DNA of 23,280 nucleotides, taken from the IMG/VR virus record IMGVR_UViG_3300017748_000146, positions 1 to 23,280 of that record; one strand, written 5' to 3'. Shown here piece by piece: positions 1 through 5,884 of this stretch. The translations under genes and the position numbers were made by a program. The stretch is from a virus. Each line of letters begins with the position of its first letter. The stretch's first letter is position 1. Below the pieces are notes generated by a model. It was not told the DNA's origin. It did no database searches and worked only from the letters and a program-made list of their open reading frames with translations.

Positions 1-2
1 AT

Positions 3-230
3 GCACAGGATGTAGGATTTAAACCAAGTTTTGTTATAATTAAAAGAACAACAGCTACTGAAAGTTGGTTTATTTTTGATACTAGAAGACCTGATAAAAG
101 ATTAGAAGCTGATTCAAGTAATACTGAAAATACTGATGTTAGATTTAACCTTACTTCAACAGGCTTTGATTTTGATGGTAATGTATTTAACGAAAGTAGC
201 AATACTTATTTATATATGGCAATCAAATGA
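3..230 (+). CDS. Tail fibre / lectin-like structural protein, C-terminal part (5' end outside window)
   Basis: An open frame of about 75 residues runs from the window edge to TGA at 228-230. The pattern is GFKPSFVIIKRT, then W-x-I/F-D-T-R, an acidic loop, a GF-x-F-D-G segment and a final NTYLYMAIK. This matches the end of concanavalin-A-like fibre domains (DUF7483-type) common at the C-terminus of phage tail-fibre or receptor-binding proteins. That match is family knowledge applied by eye. The protein would sit on the virion and contact the host surface. It is followed at once by the lysis genes, a usual late-region arrangement. The N-terminal part is missing, so total length and domain order are unknown. 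Confidence 0.6.
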   Translation, partial: AQDVGFKPSFVIIKRTTATESWFIFDTRRPDKRLEADSSNTENTDVRFNLTSTGFDFDGNVFNESSNTYLYMAIK

Positions 231-231
231 T

Positions 232-387
232 ATGGATGACGGAATGAAAATATTTGGATTGTATTCTGCTAATATTTTAGCATTGGCTTTTAGTGTATCA
301 GAGGTAAATGGATTTTTACAAATGCTTGTAATGTCTGCCACTTTAATTTTCACAGTTATTCAAATTTATAAAGCACTAAAAAAATGA
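232..387 (+). CDS. Small membrane protein in lysis cassette, unknown function
   Basis: This gene encodes 51 residues. I chose the ATG at 232, two bases after the previous stop, because starting at the in-frame ATG at 136 would place 32 codons over the upstream structural gene. Two hydrophobic stretches fill most of the protein (about residues 6-22 and 25-46), ending in a short basic tail (KALKK). Its stop overlaps the next start as ATGA, suggesting translational coupling. Size, membrane character and a position before an endolysin fit a holin or antiholin-like role, but that is inference from context. I do not recognise a family. Confidence 0.55.
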   Translation: MDDGMKIFGLYSANILALAFSVSEVNGFLQMLVMSATLIFTVIQIYKALKK

Positions 388-794
388 AACTACCAAGCAA
401 TGGAGTAGCAAAAGATATAAGGCACTATATTGGTGCATTGGTGGTGTTTTTTCTTGTCGTGGTTATTTTATTTTATTTAACTAGATACGAAATACCAGAC
501 GAAAATTCACAAATAGTAAACACACTGATCGGTATGATTGCTGCGAGCATTGCAATGGTAATAAGTTCAATCACAGGAAGAAACCCAGACGATCTTGAAG
601 CTGCTAAGAAAAAAATCAGTAACTTGGAAATGAAAATTGATATGTTAGTTGCATCAAAAGATATGTTAGAAAATATGTTGATCAAAGTACAAGACGATAC
701 GATTGATAGATTATTATTAAATAATACATTGTCGTACGATAGCAAAAATTATGGATGTAAAAACGAAAACTGCAAATGTCAAGGTACGAATTAA
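384..794 (+). CDS. Membrane protein with two TM segments and coiled coil, lysis-associated
   Basis: This 136-residue protein has two strong hydrophobic helices, about residues 16-35 ([15 protein letters not shown]) and 46-65 ([17 protein letters not shown]). A charged heptad-like region follows at 72-112, then a Cys-rich tail (GCKNENCKC). The layout, membrane anchor plus coiled coil, is compatible with a holin accessory or a spanin-like protein. Neither can be proven from sequence. It overlaps the small membrane gene by 4 bases and the endolysin by 19, so the four genes are probably co-translated. No named family is recognised. Confidence 0.7.
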   Translation: MKLPSNGVAKDIRHYIGALVVFFLVVVILFYLTRYEIPDENSQIVNTLIGMIAASIAMVISSITGRNPDDLEAAKKKISNLEMKIDMLVASKDMLENMLIKVQDDTIDRLLLNNTLSYDSKNYGCKNENCKCQGTN

Positions 795-1144
795 AACATT
801 TTTCTTATGAAGAATTTGACAGCCCTGATGATATTGGCAGCGGTGATCTTATGGATGATGAATTTTTGGGGATGCTCGATGTTGCACGTCAAATCGCCGA
901 TATACCATTTAAAATCAATTCAGGATACAGAACAAAAAAACACAATCAAAAGGTTGGAGGAAAATCGGATTCGAGCCATCTTATTGGAAAAGCGGCAGAT
1001 ATCGCATACACAGATTCAAGACAAAGATGGATTATTATTACAGCATTACAAGACGCAGGATTTAATCGACTTGGCATTGCAAAAACCTTCGTACATACAG
1101 ATAGTGACGAAACAAAATCACCAGATGTTATCTGGACTTACTAG
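776..1144 (+). CDS. Endolysin, M15 family D-Ala-D-Ala-type peptidase
   Basis: This 122-residue protein has the zinc-site pattern of peptidase family M15 (M15A/M15C-like). The first motif is [10 protein letters not shown] with H68 and D75 (HX6D), preceded by the conserved SGYRT at 49-53 and N57. The third ligand is H107 in FVHTD. The length is that of a bare catalytic domain with no wall-binding module. Such enzymes cut peptide cross-links in murein and serve as phage endolysins. It lies between membrane genes and a holin-like gene, which supports a lysis role. There is no signal peptide, so release would depend on a holin. Confidence 0.88.
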   Translation: MSRYELKHFSYEEFDSPDDIGSGDLMDDEFLGMLDVARQIADIPFKINSGYRTKKHNQKVGGKSDSSHLIGKAADIAYTDSRQRWIIITALQDAGFNRLGIAKTFVHTDSDETKSPDVIWTY

Positions 1145-1167
1145 CACAGTTGGCAATACTTTAATAG

Positions 1168-1581
1168 ATGTCAAATAAAAAAAAATTTAAAGATACTGCA
1201 GTAGGTTCTTTCTTATTAAAAAAGATACCAAAAGTCGTTGGTGCTATTGCACAAGATACACCGGTTGGAAATGTCATAGAAGCAATTATTGGTGGTTCAG
1301 ATATGACCACAGAAGATAAAGAAATAGCACTAGAAAAATTAAAACTAGAACGCACAGAAATGGATGGTGTTACCAAACGTTGGGTTGCAGATTCTAAAAG
1401 TGGTTGGTTAGCAAGTAATGTAAGACCACTAACATTAATATTCTTAACTGTAAGCTACGTTCTTGGTTGGTATATGGGTTATCCCTTAGATGAAATTACA
1501 GGGCTGCTTACGATCGTTATAGGCGGTTATTTTGGTAGCAGAGGTGTTGAAAAAGTATTCGGTGATAATAAACACAAATGA
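1168..1581 (+). CDS. Holin, 3TM / GTA-holin-like family
   Basis: This 137-residue protein resembles the 'holin of 3TMs, for gene-transfer release' family. It has an N-terminal amphipathic segment (FLLKKIPKVVGAIA), a conserved central stretch RWVADSKSGW-LASNVRPL (71-88), and hydrophobic helices at about 88-105 and 109-127. It presumably forms inner-membrane lesions that free the M15 endolysin encoded just upstream. The start at 1168 lies 23 bases after the peptidase stop. Its stop overlaps a micro-ORF as ATGA. Only two helices are clearly hydrophobic, so 'three TM' is the family name, not something seen here. Confidence 0.78.
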   Translation: MSNKKKFKDTAVGSFLLKKIPKVVGAIAQDTPVGNVIEAIIGGSDMTTEDKEIALEKLKLERTEMDGVTKRWVADSKSGWLASNVRPLTLIFLTVSYVLGWYMGYPLDEITGLLTIVIGGYFGSRGVEKVFGDNKHK

Positions 1582-1652
1582 TTTGTCCACATTGCGTAGC
1601 GGTCTGTTTAATTGGTTGTGCTGTATTGATTAAAAAAATTAAAAGAAAATAA
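1578..1652 (+). CDS. Putative 24-residue Cys-rich membrane micropeptide
   Basis: ATG at 1578 overlaps the holin stop as ATGA and opens a 24-codon frame to TAA at 1650-1652. The peptide has CPHC near the N-terminus, a short hydrophobic stretch (VAVCLIGCAVLI) and a basic end (KKIKRK). It contains four Cys in the first 14 residues. Coupled start, membrane-like core and position at the end of the lysis cassette favour a real product. The length is small enough for chance, and I recognise no family. Confidence 0.35.
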   Translation: MICPHCVAVCLIGCAVLIKKIKRK

Positions 1653-1728
1653 TATTTGCTATTATATATATAACAATATAAATATATAATATAATAAAAA
1701 TATAATAATATATATATATATAACAGGA
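1653..1728. other. A/T-only low-complexity intergenic tract
   Basis: This gap between the lysis cassette and the NinG-like gene is almost pure A and T, built from TATA/ATAA runs with a long alternating TA stretch near 1706-1722. I see no TAnnTTTG box with proper spacing and no stable GC hairpin. It could hold a promoter, a DNA-unwinding element or simply low-complexity spacer. AGGAAA at 1726-1731 could act as a weak ribosome site for the TTG start at 1735. Confidence 0.5.
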
Positions 1729-1734
1729 AAAAAA

Positions 1735-2124
1735 TTGAAAAGAACTAGAAAATCTATTGTTAAGCAATTAGATACTTTATTTAGCCAATATATAAGATTG
1801 CGTAAAAGCAATAATGATATATCAGAATGTTATACTTGTAATAAAAAAGATCATTGGAAAAAACTACAATGCGGACATTTTATGTCACGCAAACATTATT
1901 CTACTAGATGGGATGAAACAAATTGTCAAGTACAATGTTATGCTTGTAATGTTGCTAGATATGGTGAGCAGTTTATATTCGGTAATAAACTTAATGAAGA
2001 ATATGGATTAGATACTGCAGAAAATTTATCTATAAAATGCAGGCAAGTAGAAAAATTTAGCAACAATGATTTATTAGAAAAAATAGTCCATTATAAAAAC
2101 CTTTTAAAAGAATATAGTATTTGA
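1735..2124 (+). CDS. ninG: NinG-like recombination endonuclease (Rap family)
   Basis: This 129-residue protein shows the lambda NinG/Rap core. It has C32-x2-C35 (CYTC), then LQCGHFMSRKH (45-54) and W59-D60-x2-N63, and C64, C68 and C71 in NCQVQCYACN. These give an HNH-like zinc-binding fold. In lambda, Rap/NinG is a structure-specific nuclease that resolves recombination intermediates. Here only the core is present (lambda's protein is about 200 residues). It begins with TTG, preceded by AGGAAA, one of few purine-rich sites in the window. It opens the replication and recombination block and is followed by terminators, so it may be transcribed separately from the next genes. Confidence 0.85.
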   Translation: MKRTRKSIVKQLDTLFSQYIRLRKSNNDISECYTCNKKDHWKKLQCGHFMSRKHYSTRWDETNCQVQCYACNVARYGEQFIFGNKLNEEYGLDTAENLSIKCRQVEKFSNNDLLEKIVHYKNLLKEYSI

Positions 2125-2148
2125 TATATAATCGCTACATTTGTTATA

Positions 2149-2190
2149 CTGATCAACCTTTCTCACTGTTTGATTAGTTTCTTTTTTTCT
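2149..2190 (+). terminator. Possible first terminator hairpin downstream of ninG
   Basis: CTGATCAA (2149-2156) can pair with TTGATTAG (2170-2177) through one G-U pair, with a 13-base loop. TTTCTTTTTTTCT follows. The stem is AU-rich and weak, so this may be only an auxiliary terminator ahead of the stronger hairpin at 2199. Confidence 0.4.
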
Positions 2191-2198
2191 ATTGACAG

Positions 2199-2226
2199 GG
2201 CGGATTCACCATCCGCCTTTTTTTTT
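2199..2226 (+). terminator. Rho-independent terminator
   Basis: A perfect 7-bp GC-rich stem, GGCGGAT (2199-2205) with ATCCGCC (2211-2217), encloses the loop TCACC. Nine T residues follow directly. It ends transcription from the lysis/ninG side before the OB-fold gene at 2273. Confidence 0.9.
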
Positions 2227-2272
2227 ATTGACAATTTTTTTATAAATTAGTTGCAAATTTTAAATATATATT

Positions 2273-2662
2273 ATGAAAGGAACTATTAAAGCAGTACAAA
2301 AGACAGGAACTTTTCAGGAATTGCAAAAGTACAATGTCACGTTTAATCATTCGCAAGGGGATAGTGTTTTATTTTTCTCAAAAAGCGAACCTACTGATGA
2401 AAACTTTCCGTTAAAAGTTGGCACAGAAATTAATTACGAACTAAAGCCAAATGGTAATGGCAAAATAATTCGTGAGGATAATTTTACAAAAGCATTTAAT
2501 CAAATGCCTAGTGGTAAAATAAACACAAATGATAGCATTCTTGCACAGGTGTGTTATAAAGCAAATATGGATGCGTTTGGAAAAGACTACAACGACAAAG
2601 TAGAAGAACAAACAATAAAAGATTTTAAATGGATGAAAAATTTAATTATTAATGGACAATAA
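2273..2662 (+). CDS. OB-fold-like phage protein, putative ssDNA-binding
   Basis: This 129-residue protein has an N-terminal beta-rich segment (MKGTIKAVQKTGTFQ..., then QGDSVLFFSKSEP and VGTEINYELKPNG). It resembles small phage OB-fold proteins placed beside replication genes. The C-terminal half (80-129) is helical, with SILAQVCYKANMDAF and a WMKNLI end. I infer single-strand DNA binding or a replication accessory role. The fold call is from pattern only. The stop overlaps the next gene by 11 bases. The start follows an AT-rich leader downstream of the terminator at 2199, so a promoter should lie in 2227-2272, though no exact TAnnTTTG is there. Confidence 0.55.
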   Translation: MKGTIKAVQKTGTFQELQKYNVTFNHSQGDSVLFFSKSEPTDENFPLKVGTEINYELKPNGNGKIIREDNFTKAFNQMPSGKINTNDSILAQVCYKANMDAFGKDYNDKVEEQTIKDFKWMKNLIINGQ

Positions 2663-2951
2663 AGCAGAACACAAGTTTTTACCTTTTTATGTTAGAGCCG
2701 GTCAGTTTGATTGGATTAAAATGGAAAGGTCAGGTAAATTAGAAGAAATAATTACCTTTTACGAATCACTTCGTGATAAAGATGCAAATGGTAACCCTGT
2801 TAAAAGCAAAGACAAATGGGTTAACACACAAGTAAAAACTAGCAGAAAGACAGGAAAGTTTTTTGAAGTGCTAGTAGAATTTGAAAAAAAGCCCGAGGTG
2901 AAATCTAGCGAACATATGCCGGATAGGGTTGAGAGTGATCTACCTTTTTAA
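2652..2951 (+). CDS. Replication-associated protein with SSB-like C-terminal tip
   Basis: This 99-residue protein has a basic central region (SKDKWVNTQVKTSRKTGKFF) and an acidic, presumably disordered tail ending ESDLPF. Bacteroidota SSB proteins end in a very similar DDLPF/DDIPF tip, which is the docking peptide for helicases, primase and repair proteins. I see no complete SSB OB-fold, so this may be an SSB analogue or a partner that borrows the docking tip. It is coupled to the OB-fold-like gene upstream and lies next to the helicase, which also ends in LPF. Confidence 0.5.
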   Translation: MDNKAEHKFLPFYVRAGQFDWIKMERSGKLEEIITFYESLRDKDANGNPVKSKDKWVNTQVKTSRKTGKFFEVLVEFEKKPEVKSSEHMPDRVESDLPF

Positions 2952-2954
2952 TTT

Positions 2955-3065
2955 AAAGGGGGGTAAATAAAAAAGGCAAGTTTGCTGTTGTGTCAAACTG
3001 TTAGGAAAGTGATTTGTCTTTAAGTAGTTGAAAGTTCACTACGTTTTTATCCCCCCTTTTTTTTT
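2955..3065 (+). ncRNA. Structured intergenic element with terminator-like closing stem (element A)
   Basis: AAAGGGGGG (2955-2963) pairs with CCCCCCTTT (3051-3059). After a 3-base bulge, ATAAAAA (2967-2973) pairs with TTTTTAT (3044-3050). Inside the 70-base enclosed region, AGTTTG (2979-2984) pairs with CAAACT (2994-2999), and GTAGT (3024-3028) can pair with ACTAC (3038-3042). Nine T residues end the element. It could be a large terminator or a stable small RNA. The motif GTTGAAAGTTCACTA (3027-3041) recurs nearly intact at 11665-11680. No protein-coding frame is evident inside. Confidence 0.6.
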
Positions 3066-3072
3066 ATATTTG
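3065..3072 (+). promoter_or_regulatory. Bacteroidota-type -7 promoter box before helicase gene
   Basis: TATATTTG fits the Bacteroidota -7 consensus TAnnTTTG exactly and sits directly after the T-run of element A. There is no clear TTG at the -33 distance. The helicase ATG is 4 bases past the box, so transcription would begin at or very near the start codon. Confidence 0.6.
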
Positions 3073-3076
3073 TTAA

Positions 3077-3988
3077 ATGTTAATAGAATTTAGTGAGCAG
3101 ATTGCGTATTTACAAAAGGTAAGATCAGGTGAAATCAAAACTGCTACAGGTCTAGGAATAAAAGATTTTGACGAACATTTCAGATTTAAAAGTTCAAATT
3201 TCAATATTATATTAGGGCACGCAAACGTAGGAAAAACATCTATTGCTTTATATTTGATGCTATTGTATAGTGTGTTGCATCAAAAAAAATGGCTAGTCTA
3301 TTCTAGTGAAAATGAACCTTATAGTTTAATACGCAAAATGATTGAATTTTTAGAAAAAAAACCAATCAACAAAGTAACAGACAAAGGATTTAAAAAGTCT
3401 AGTGATTTTATAAATGATCATTTTAAATTTATAGATAATGGACAAATGTATACTTACAAAGATTTATTAGATTATGCAGATGCTATAAAACAAGCGTGGA
3501 ATTATCACGGACTATTTATTGATCCATATAATTCATTAAAAAAAGATGCAGACTTATTAAAAAGCGTAGGTGGTCACGAATATGATTATACAGCTTGTAC
3601 TGAATTTAGAATATTTTGTAAAAAGCATAACGTAACTATCTGGTTAAATACACACGCTAATACAGATGCATTAAGAAAAAAGCACAGTAGCTTTGATGAA
3701 TATGCAGGACATCCTATTCCACCTATGGCAAGTGATGTTGAGGGTGGCGGTAAATTTGTTAATCGTGCAGATGATTTTATGGTAGTGCATCGCTACGTAC
3801 AGCATCCATCAGATTATATGTATAGTTTTATACACATAAGAAAAGTCAAAGAAATAGAAACCGGTGGCAGACCGACTGCAATTAATAATCCTATACCAAT
3901 AAAAGCATTACCTAACAATGTTGGATATTCTTTAAATGGTATTGATTTACTAGATACAGTTAAAACCCCACAAAACCTACCATTCTAG
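3077..3988 (+). CDS. DnaB-type replicative helicase (RecA-fold ATPase)
   Basis: This 303-residue protein has a Walker A motif GHANVGKT (47-54), a Walker B-like strand GLFIDPYN (145-152) with D149, and a sensor-like WLNTHAN (189-195). Near the end comes RKVKEIETGGRPT (255-267), typical of the DnaB/RepA-like helicase C-terminal domain. The DnaB N-terminal primase-interaction domain is absent, so this is a helicase core only. It should unwind the fork during phage replication. The C-terminus ends TPQNLPF, another SSB-like tip. It is preceded by a TAnnTTTG box and may be leaderless. A UvsW- or Sak4-like recombination ATPase is less likely but possible. Confidence 0.8.
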   Translation: MLIEFSEQIAYLQKVRSGEIKTATGLGIKDFDEHFRFKSSNFNIILGHANVGKTSIALYLMLLYSVLHQKKWLVYSSENEPYSLIRKMIEFLEKKPINKVTDKGFKKSSDFINDHFKFIDNGQMYTYKDLLDYADAIKQAWNYHGLFIDPYNSLKKDADLLKSVGGHEYDYTACTEFRIFCKKHNVTIWLNTHANTDALRKKHSSFDEYAGHPIPPMASDVEGGGKFVNRADDFMVVHRYVQHPSDYMYSFIHIRKVKEIETGGRPTAINNPIPIKALPNNVGYSLNGIDLLDTVKTPQNLPF

Positions 3989-3997
3989 CGTTATTAT
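3970..3997 (+). promoter_or_regulatory. Candidate phage-specific promoter (copy 1), before sigma-factor operon
   Basis: ACAAAA (3970-3975), 13 bases, then CGTTATTAT (3989-3997) matches three other sites in the window (12428, 22011, 23097). It overlaps the end of the helicase gene and lies 42 bases before the ATG at 4040. Read as sigma-70-like elements, ACAAAA is the -35 and TATTAT the -10, with 16 bases between. Recognition by the phage sigma-like protein encoded just downstream is inference. Confidence 0.55.
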
Positions 3998-4039
3998 ATA
4001 AGGTAAAAAAAAATTGCGTAACTTTCCTATTAAAAAACT

Positions 4040-4210
4040 ATGGGATTAGACGTGCAATTAATACCGATTTATGGTTGTGCATTAGGTGTTTTATATTACA
4101 ATCCAAATCTAGAACCAGATCAACCAAACGTTGATGATGATGATTTTTATCATCAGTTAACTATAATGTTTGTATTCTTTGGCATACATATTACTTGGTG
4201 GGATTTTTAG
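4040..4210 (+). CDS. Small membrane-associated phage protein, unknown function
   Basis: ATG at 4040 opens 56 codons to TAG at 4208-4210. The N-terminus is mildly hydrophobic (VQLIPIYGCALGVLYY), then an acidic linker with four consecutive Asp, then a hydrophobic C-terminal helix (LTIMFVFFGIHITWW). Short proteins of this pattern (YNPNLEPD followed by an acidic run and an aromatic helix) are familiar to me from marine flavobacterial phages but have no known role. It overlaps the sigma-like gene by 16 bases and would be the first gene of that operon. Confidence 0.6.
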   Translation: MGLDVQLIPIYGCALGVLYYNPNLEPDQPNVDDDDFYHQLTIMFVFFGIHITWWDF

Positions 4211-4800
4211 AATTATTATATAAAAAACATAAATTATGGATACGTTATTTATTAAAAATGGGATGTCCAAAAGATTTGTGCGAAGATATAACACAAGAAA
4301 TGTATATTAAGATTGATACATATCTAAAAAAAAACAACAACAATATAAAATATGGGGATGATGTTAACGTCTATTTTATTTATTTAACCCTAAGAAGTTT
4401 GTACACAGATTACCATCGTAAATTAAAAAACGTAAAAATGGTTGAAATAAATGAATCAATTTTAGGTGATATGGAAACAGAAGTCAGTAATGAAAATTTA
4501 GAAGATTACAATATAAATTTGGATAAAAAAATATCTATTGAAGAATGGTACAATGATCAACTGTATTTAGATTTACTAGAAAATGAAGATTTGCAAGATG
4601 TGAATTATACAAAAGAAGAACTAGAAAAATATTATTTAAGAAGAATTTTCAAAGAAGTATTTTATGATGATGTACAAGTTTCAAAATTATCAAAGGATAC
4701 AAACATTACGTATTGGAGTTTACGCAATACCATAAACATTATTAAAAAACAAATTAAAAAGAAATATGAAATTAGGAAACGTACTAGAAAAGATATTTAA
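4195..4800 (+). CDS. Phage RNA polymerase sigma-70-family-like factor
   Basis: This 201-residue protein has a sigma region-2 pattern. LYKKHKLWIRYLLKMG (8-23) is followed by CEDITQEMYIKI (28-39), matching the AED-x-x-Q-E-x-F-x-K/R core of region 2. Then come YFIYLTLRSLYTDYHRK (about 61-77) and a basic C-terminal helix-turn-helix-like region (VSKLSKDTNITYWSLRNTINIIKKQ) that could be region 4. It should redirect host RNA polymerase to phage promoters. The start is TTG 4195 or GTG 4198. A start at the ATG for MGCP would cut into region 2. A candidate phage-class promoter precedes the operon, suggesting autoregulation. Confidence 0.65.
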   Translation: MVGFLELLYKKHKLWIRYLLKMGCPKDLCEDITQEMYIKIDTYLKKNNNNIKYGDDVNVYFIYLTLRSLYTDYHRKLKNVKMVEINESILGDMETEVSNENLEDYNINLDKKISIEEWYNDQLYLDLLENEDLQDVNYTKEELEKYYLRRIFKEVFYDDVQVSKLSKDTNITYWSLRNTINIIKKQIKKKYEIRKRTRKDI

Positions 4801-4921
4801 ATACACAGGCATTAAATGGCTTGTTGAAAAAATTGTTATTGATCTGTTAGGTTACAAATCTTGCGGATGTGATAAAAGAAAAGAAAAATTAAACCATATA
4901 AAAATAGACCTATGGAACTAG
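4766..4921 (+). CDS. Small CGC-motif phage protein, unknown function
   Basis: ATG at 4766, inside the end of the sigma-like gene in another frame, opens 51 codons to TAG at 4919-4921. The sequence has an amphipathic N-terminal helix (LGNVLEKIFKYTGIKW) and SCGCDKRKEKLN near the C-terminus. Short phage peptides with a CGC/CxxC-xRKEKLN signature recur in marine phages, which supports reality, but no function is known to me. It overlaps both neighbours (35 and 10 bases). Confidence 0.6.
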   Translation: MKLGNVLEKIFKYTGIKWLVEKIVIDLLGYKSCGCDKRKEKLNHIKIDLWN

Positions 4922-5118
4922 AAGATATAAAATGGTGGAAACAATTTAAAAAAAGATACGATGGAGTTAGACTTGATAGTGCCGATTTTGATGTTTTATG
5001 TAAATTACACGCTACTTATTTTAAGCATTCCTTTTACAAGCCTTGTAGTTGCAATGGCGGCAAAATTATTAAAGAATGGGCTCAACAACTAAATGAACGA
5101 TATAAGATATACAAATGA
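4912..5118 (+). CDS. Small CSCNG-motif phage protein, unknown function
   Basis: This gene encodes 68 residues with WWKQFKKRYDG near the start, a central HATYFKHSFYKPCSCNGG and a helical end (IIKEWAQQLNERYKIYK). The CSCNG motif could bind metal if the protein dimerises. I have seen similar short proteins in flavobacterial phages but know no role. It overlaps the following nuclease-like gene as ATGA and belongs to the sigma-factor operon by spacing. Confidence 0.65.
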   Translation: MELEDIKWWKQFKKRYDGVRLDSADFDVLCKLHATYFKHSFYKPCSCNGGKIIKEWAQQLNERYKIYK

Positions 5119-5534
5119 ATATAAAAGAAGTACATCTTTGGGAACAGGCGATTGTAAATGTTTTAAATCTTGATAAATGGGATTTGACTTGGTGTGGTGG
5201 AAAGTTTGAACATTACGATGCAGTAGGTGAAACATCAAAGGGGATACCCTGTGTTATTGAAATGAAGTTCAGGCAAAAGTATTACGAAACTAAAATGCTA
5301 GAAAAATATAAATTTGATCAGTTGATGAATATGCCTGCTGATATGGTTAAGTTATATTTTGTGAATGATCCTAAAGCAAATTATTTGTTCTGGTTAAATG
5401 AAATAGATATGCCAGAAATAACGACCATAAATTGTCCAGATACTACGTTATGGACTAAAAAACGCACAGACAAAGATGTGTATATGCTAGAGGAAAGTGA
5501 TGCTACAATTACCAATTTCAATATTAGTTATTAA
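5115..5534 (+). CDS. PD-(D/E)XK-type endonuclease-like protein
   Basis: This 139-residue protein has an active-site pattern of the PD-(D/E)XK superfamily. HYDAVGE gives D35, then CVIEMKFR (46-53) gives E49-x-K51, with Y57 and K60 following. The rest is a small alpha/beta domain (VKLYFVNDPKANYLFWLNEID). Such phage enzymes process recombination intermediates or degrade DNA, but the precise substrate cannot be read. It ends the sigma-factor cluster and is followed by a TAnnTTTG promoter, so the next genes form a new unit. Confidence 0.65.
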   Translation: MNIKEVHLWEQAIVNVLNLDKWDLTWCGGKFEHYDAVGETSKGIPCVIEMKFRQKYYETKMLEKYKFDQLMNMPADMVKLYFVNDPKANYLFWLNEIDMPEITTINCPDTTLWTKKRTDKDVYMLEESDATITNFNISY

Positions 5535-5538
5535 TTTT

Positions 5539-5571
5539 TTGTTAATAATTAAAATGTTTTTTATATATTTG
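5539..5571 (+). promoter_or_regulatory. Bacteroidota-type promoter before accessory gene cluster
   Basis: TTG (5539-5541, inside TTTTTTG) and TATATTTG (5564-5571) match the -33 TTG and -7 TAnnTTTG consensus, with a 22-base spacer at the long end of the range. The ATG at 5576 is only 4 bases past the -7 box, implying a leaderless or nearly leaderless transcript. Confidence 0.7.
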
Positions 5572-5575
5572 TTTT

Positions 5576-5884
5576 ATGGAAAAAAACGTAACAGATAGAA
5601 AAATTGATTTATTAAAAGCTATTGAATTTTCCAACGACTTTCAAATGCTTTCAGAGGTTTTATTAAAATGGAAAAAAGCCAAGCCTACTGAAACTATTGA
5701 CAAACTAATCAATGCAACAATTAGAATGTATTATTATTCTTTTAATATGGAAGAAGAAGTCAGGCATATGCGTAAAATTGTAAGTGAATATCGTGCAGAT
5801 AAAACTAGAGCAGTTGAACGTGCAAGGGTTGCAGATAAAAAAATAGAAACACTAGAAAAGAAACTTAAAACTTTAAAACTATGA
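5576..5884 (+). CDS. Coiled-coil phage protein, unknown function
   Basis: This 102-residue, mostly helical protein has an N-terminal helical domain (LLKAIEFSNDFQMLSEVLLKW) and a charged C-terminal coiled coil (about 56-100, YRADKTRAVERARVADKKIE onward). The YRADKTRA-ERAR segment recurs in small proteins of marine phages. It likely acts as an oligomer. It is the first gene after the promoter at 5539-5571 and overlaps the next start as ATGA. Confidence 0.6.
   Translation: MEKNVTDRKIDLLKAIEFSNDFQMLSEVLLKWKKAKPTETIDKLINATIRMYYYSFNMEEEVRHMRKIVSEYRADKTRAVERARVADKKIETLEKKLKTLKL

Noticed and set aside
136-231. Upstream extension of the first small membrane protein
   Set aside because: It overlaps the end of the tail-fibre-like gene in another frame. 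The ATG at 232 directly follows that gene's stop.
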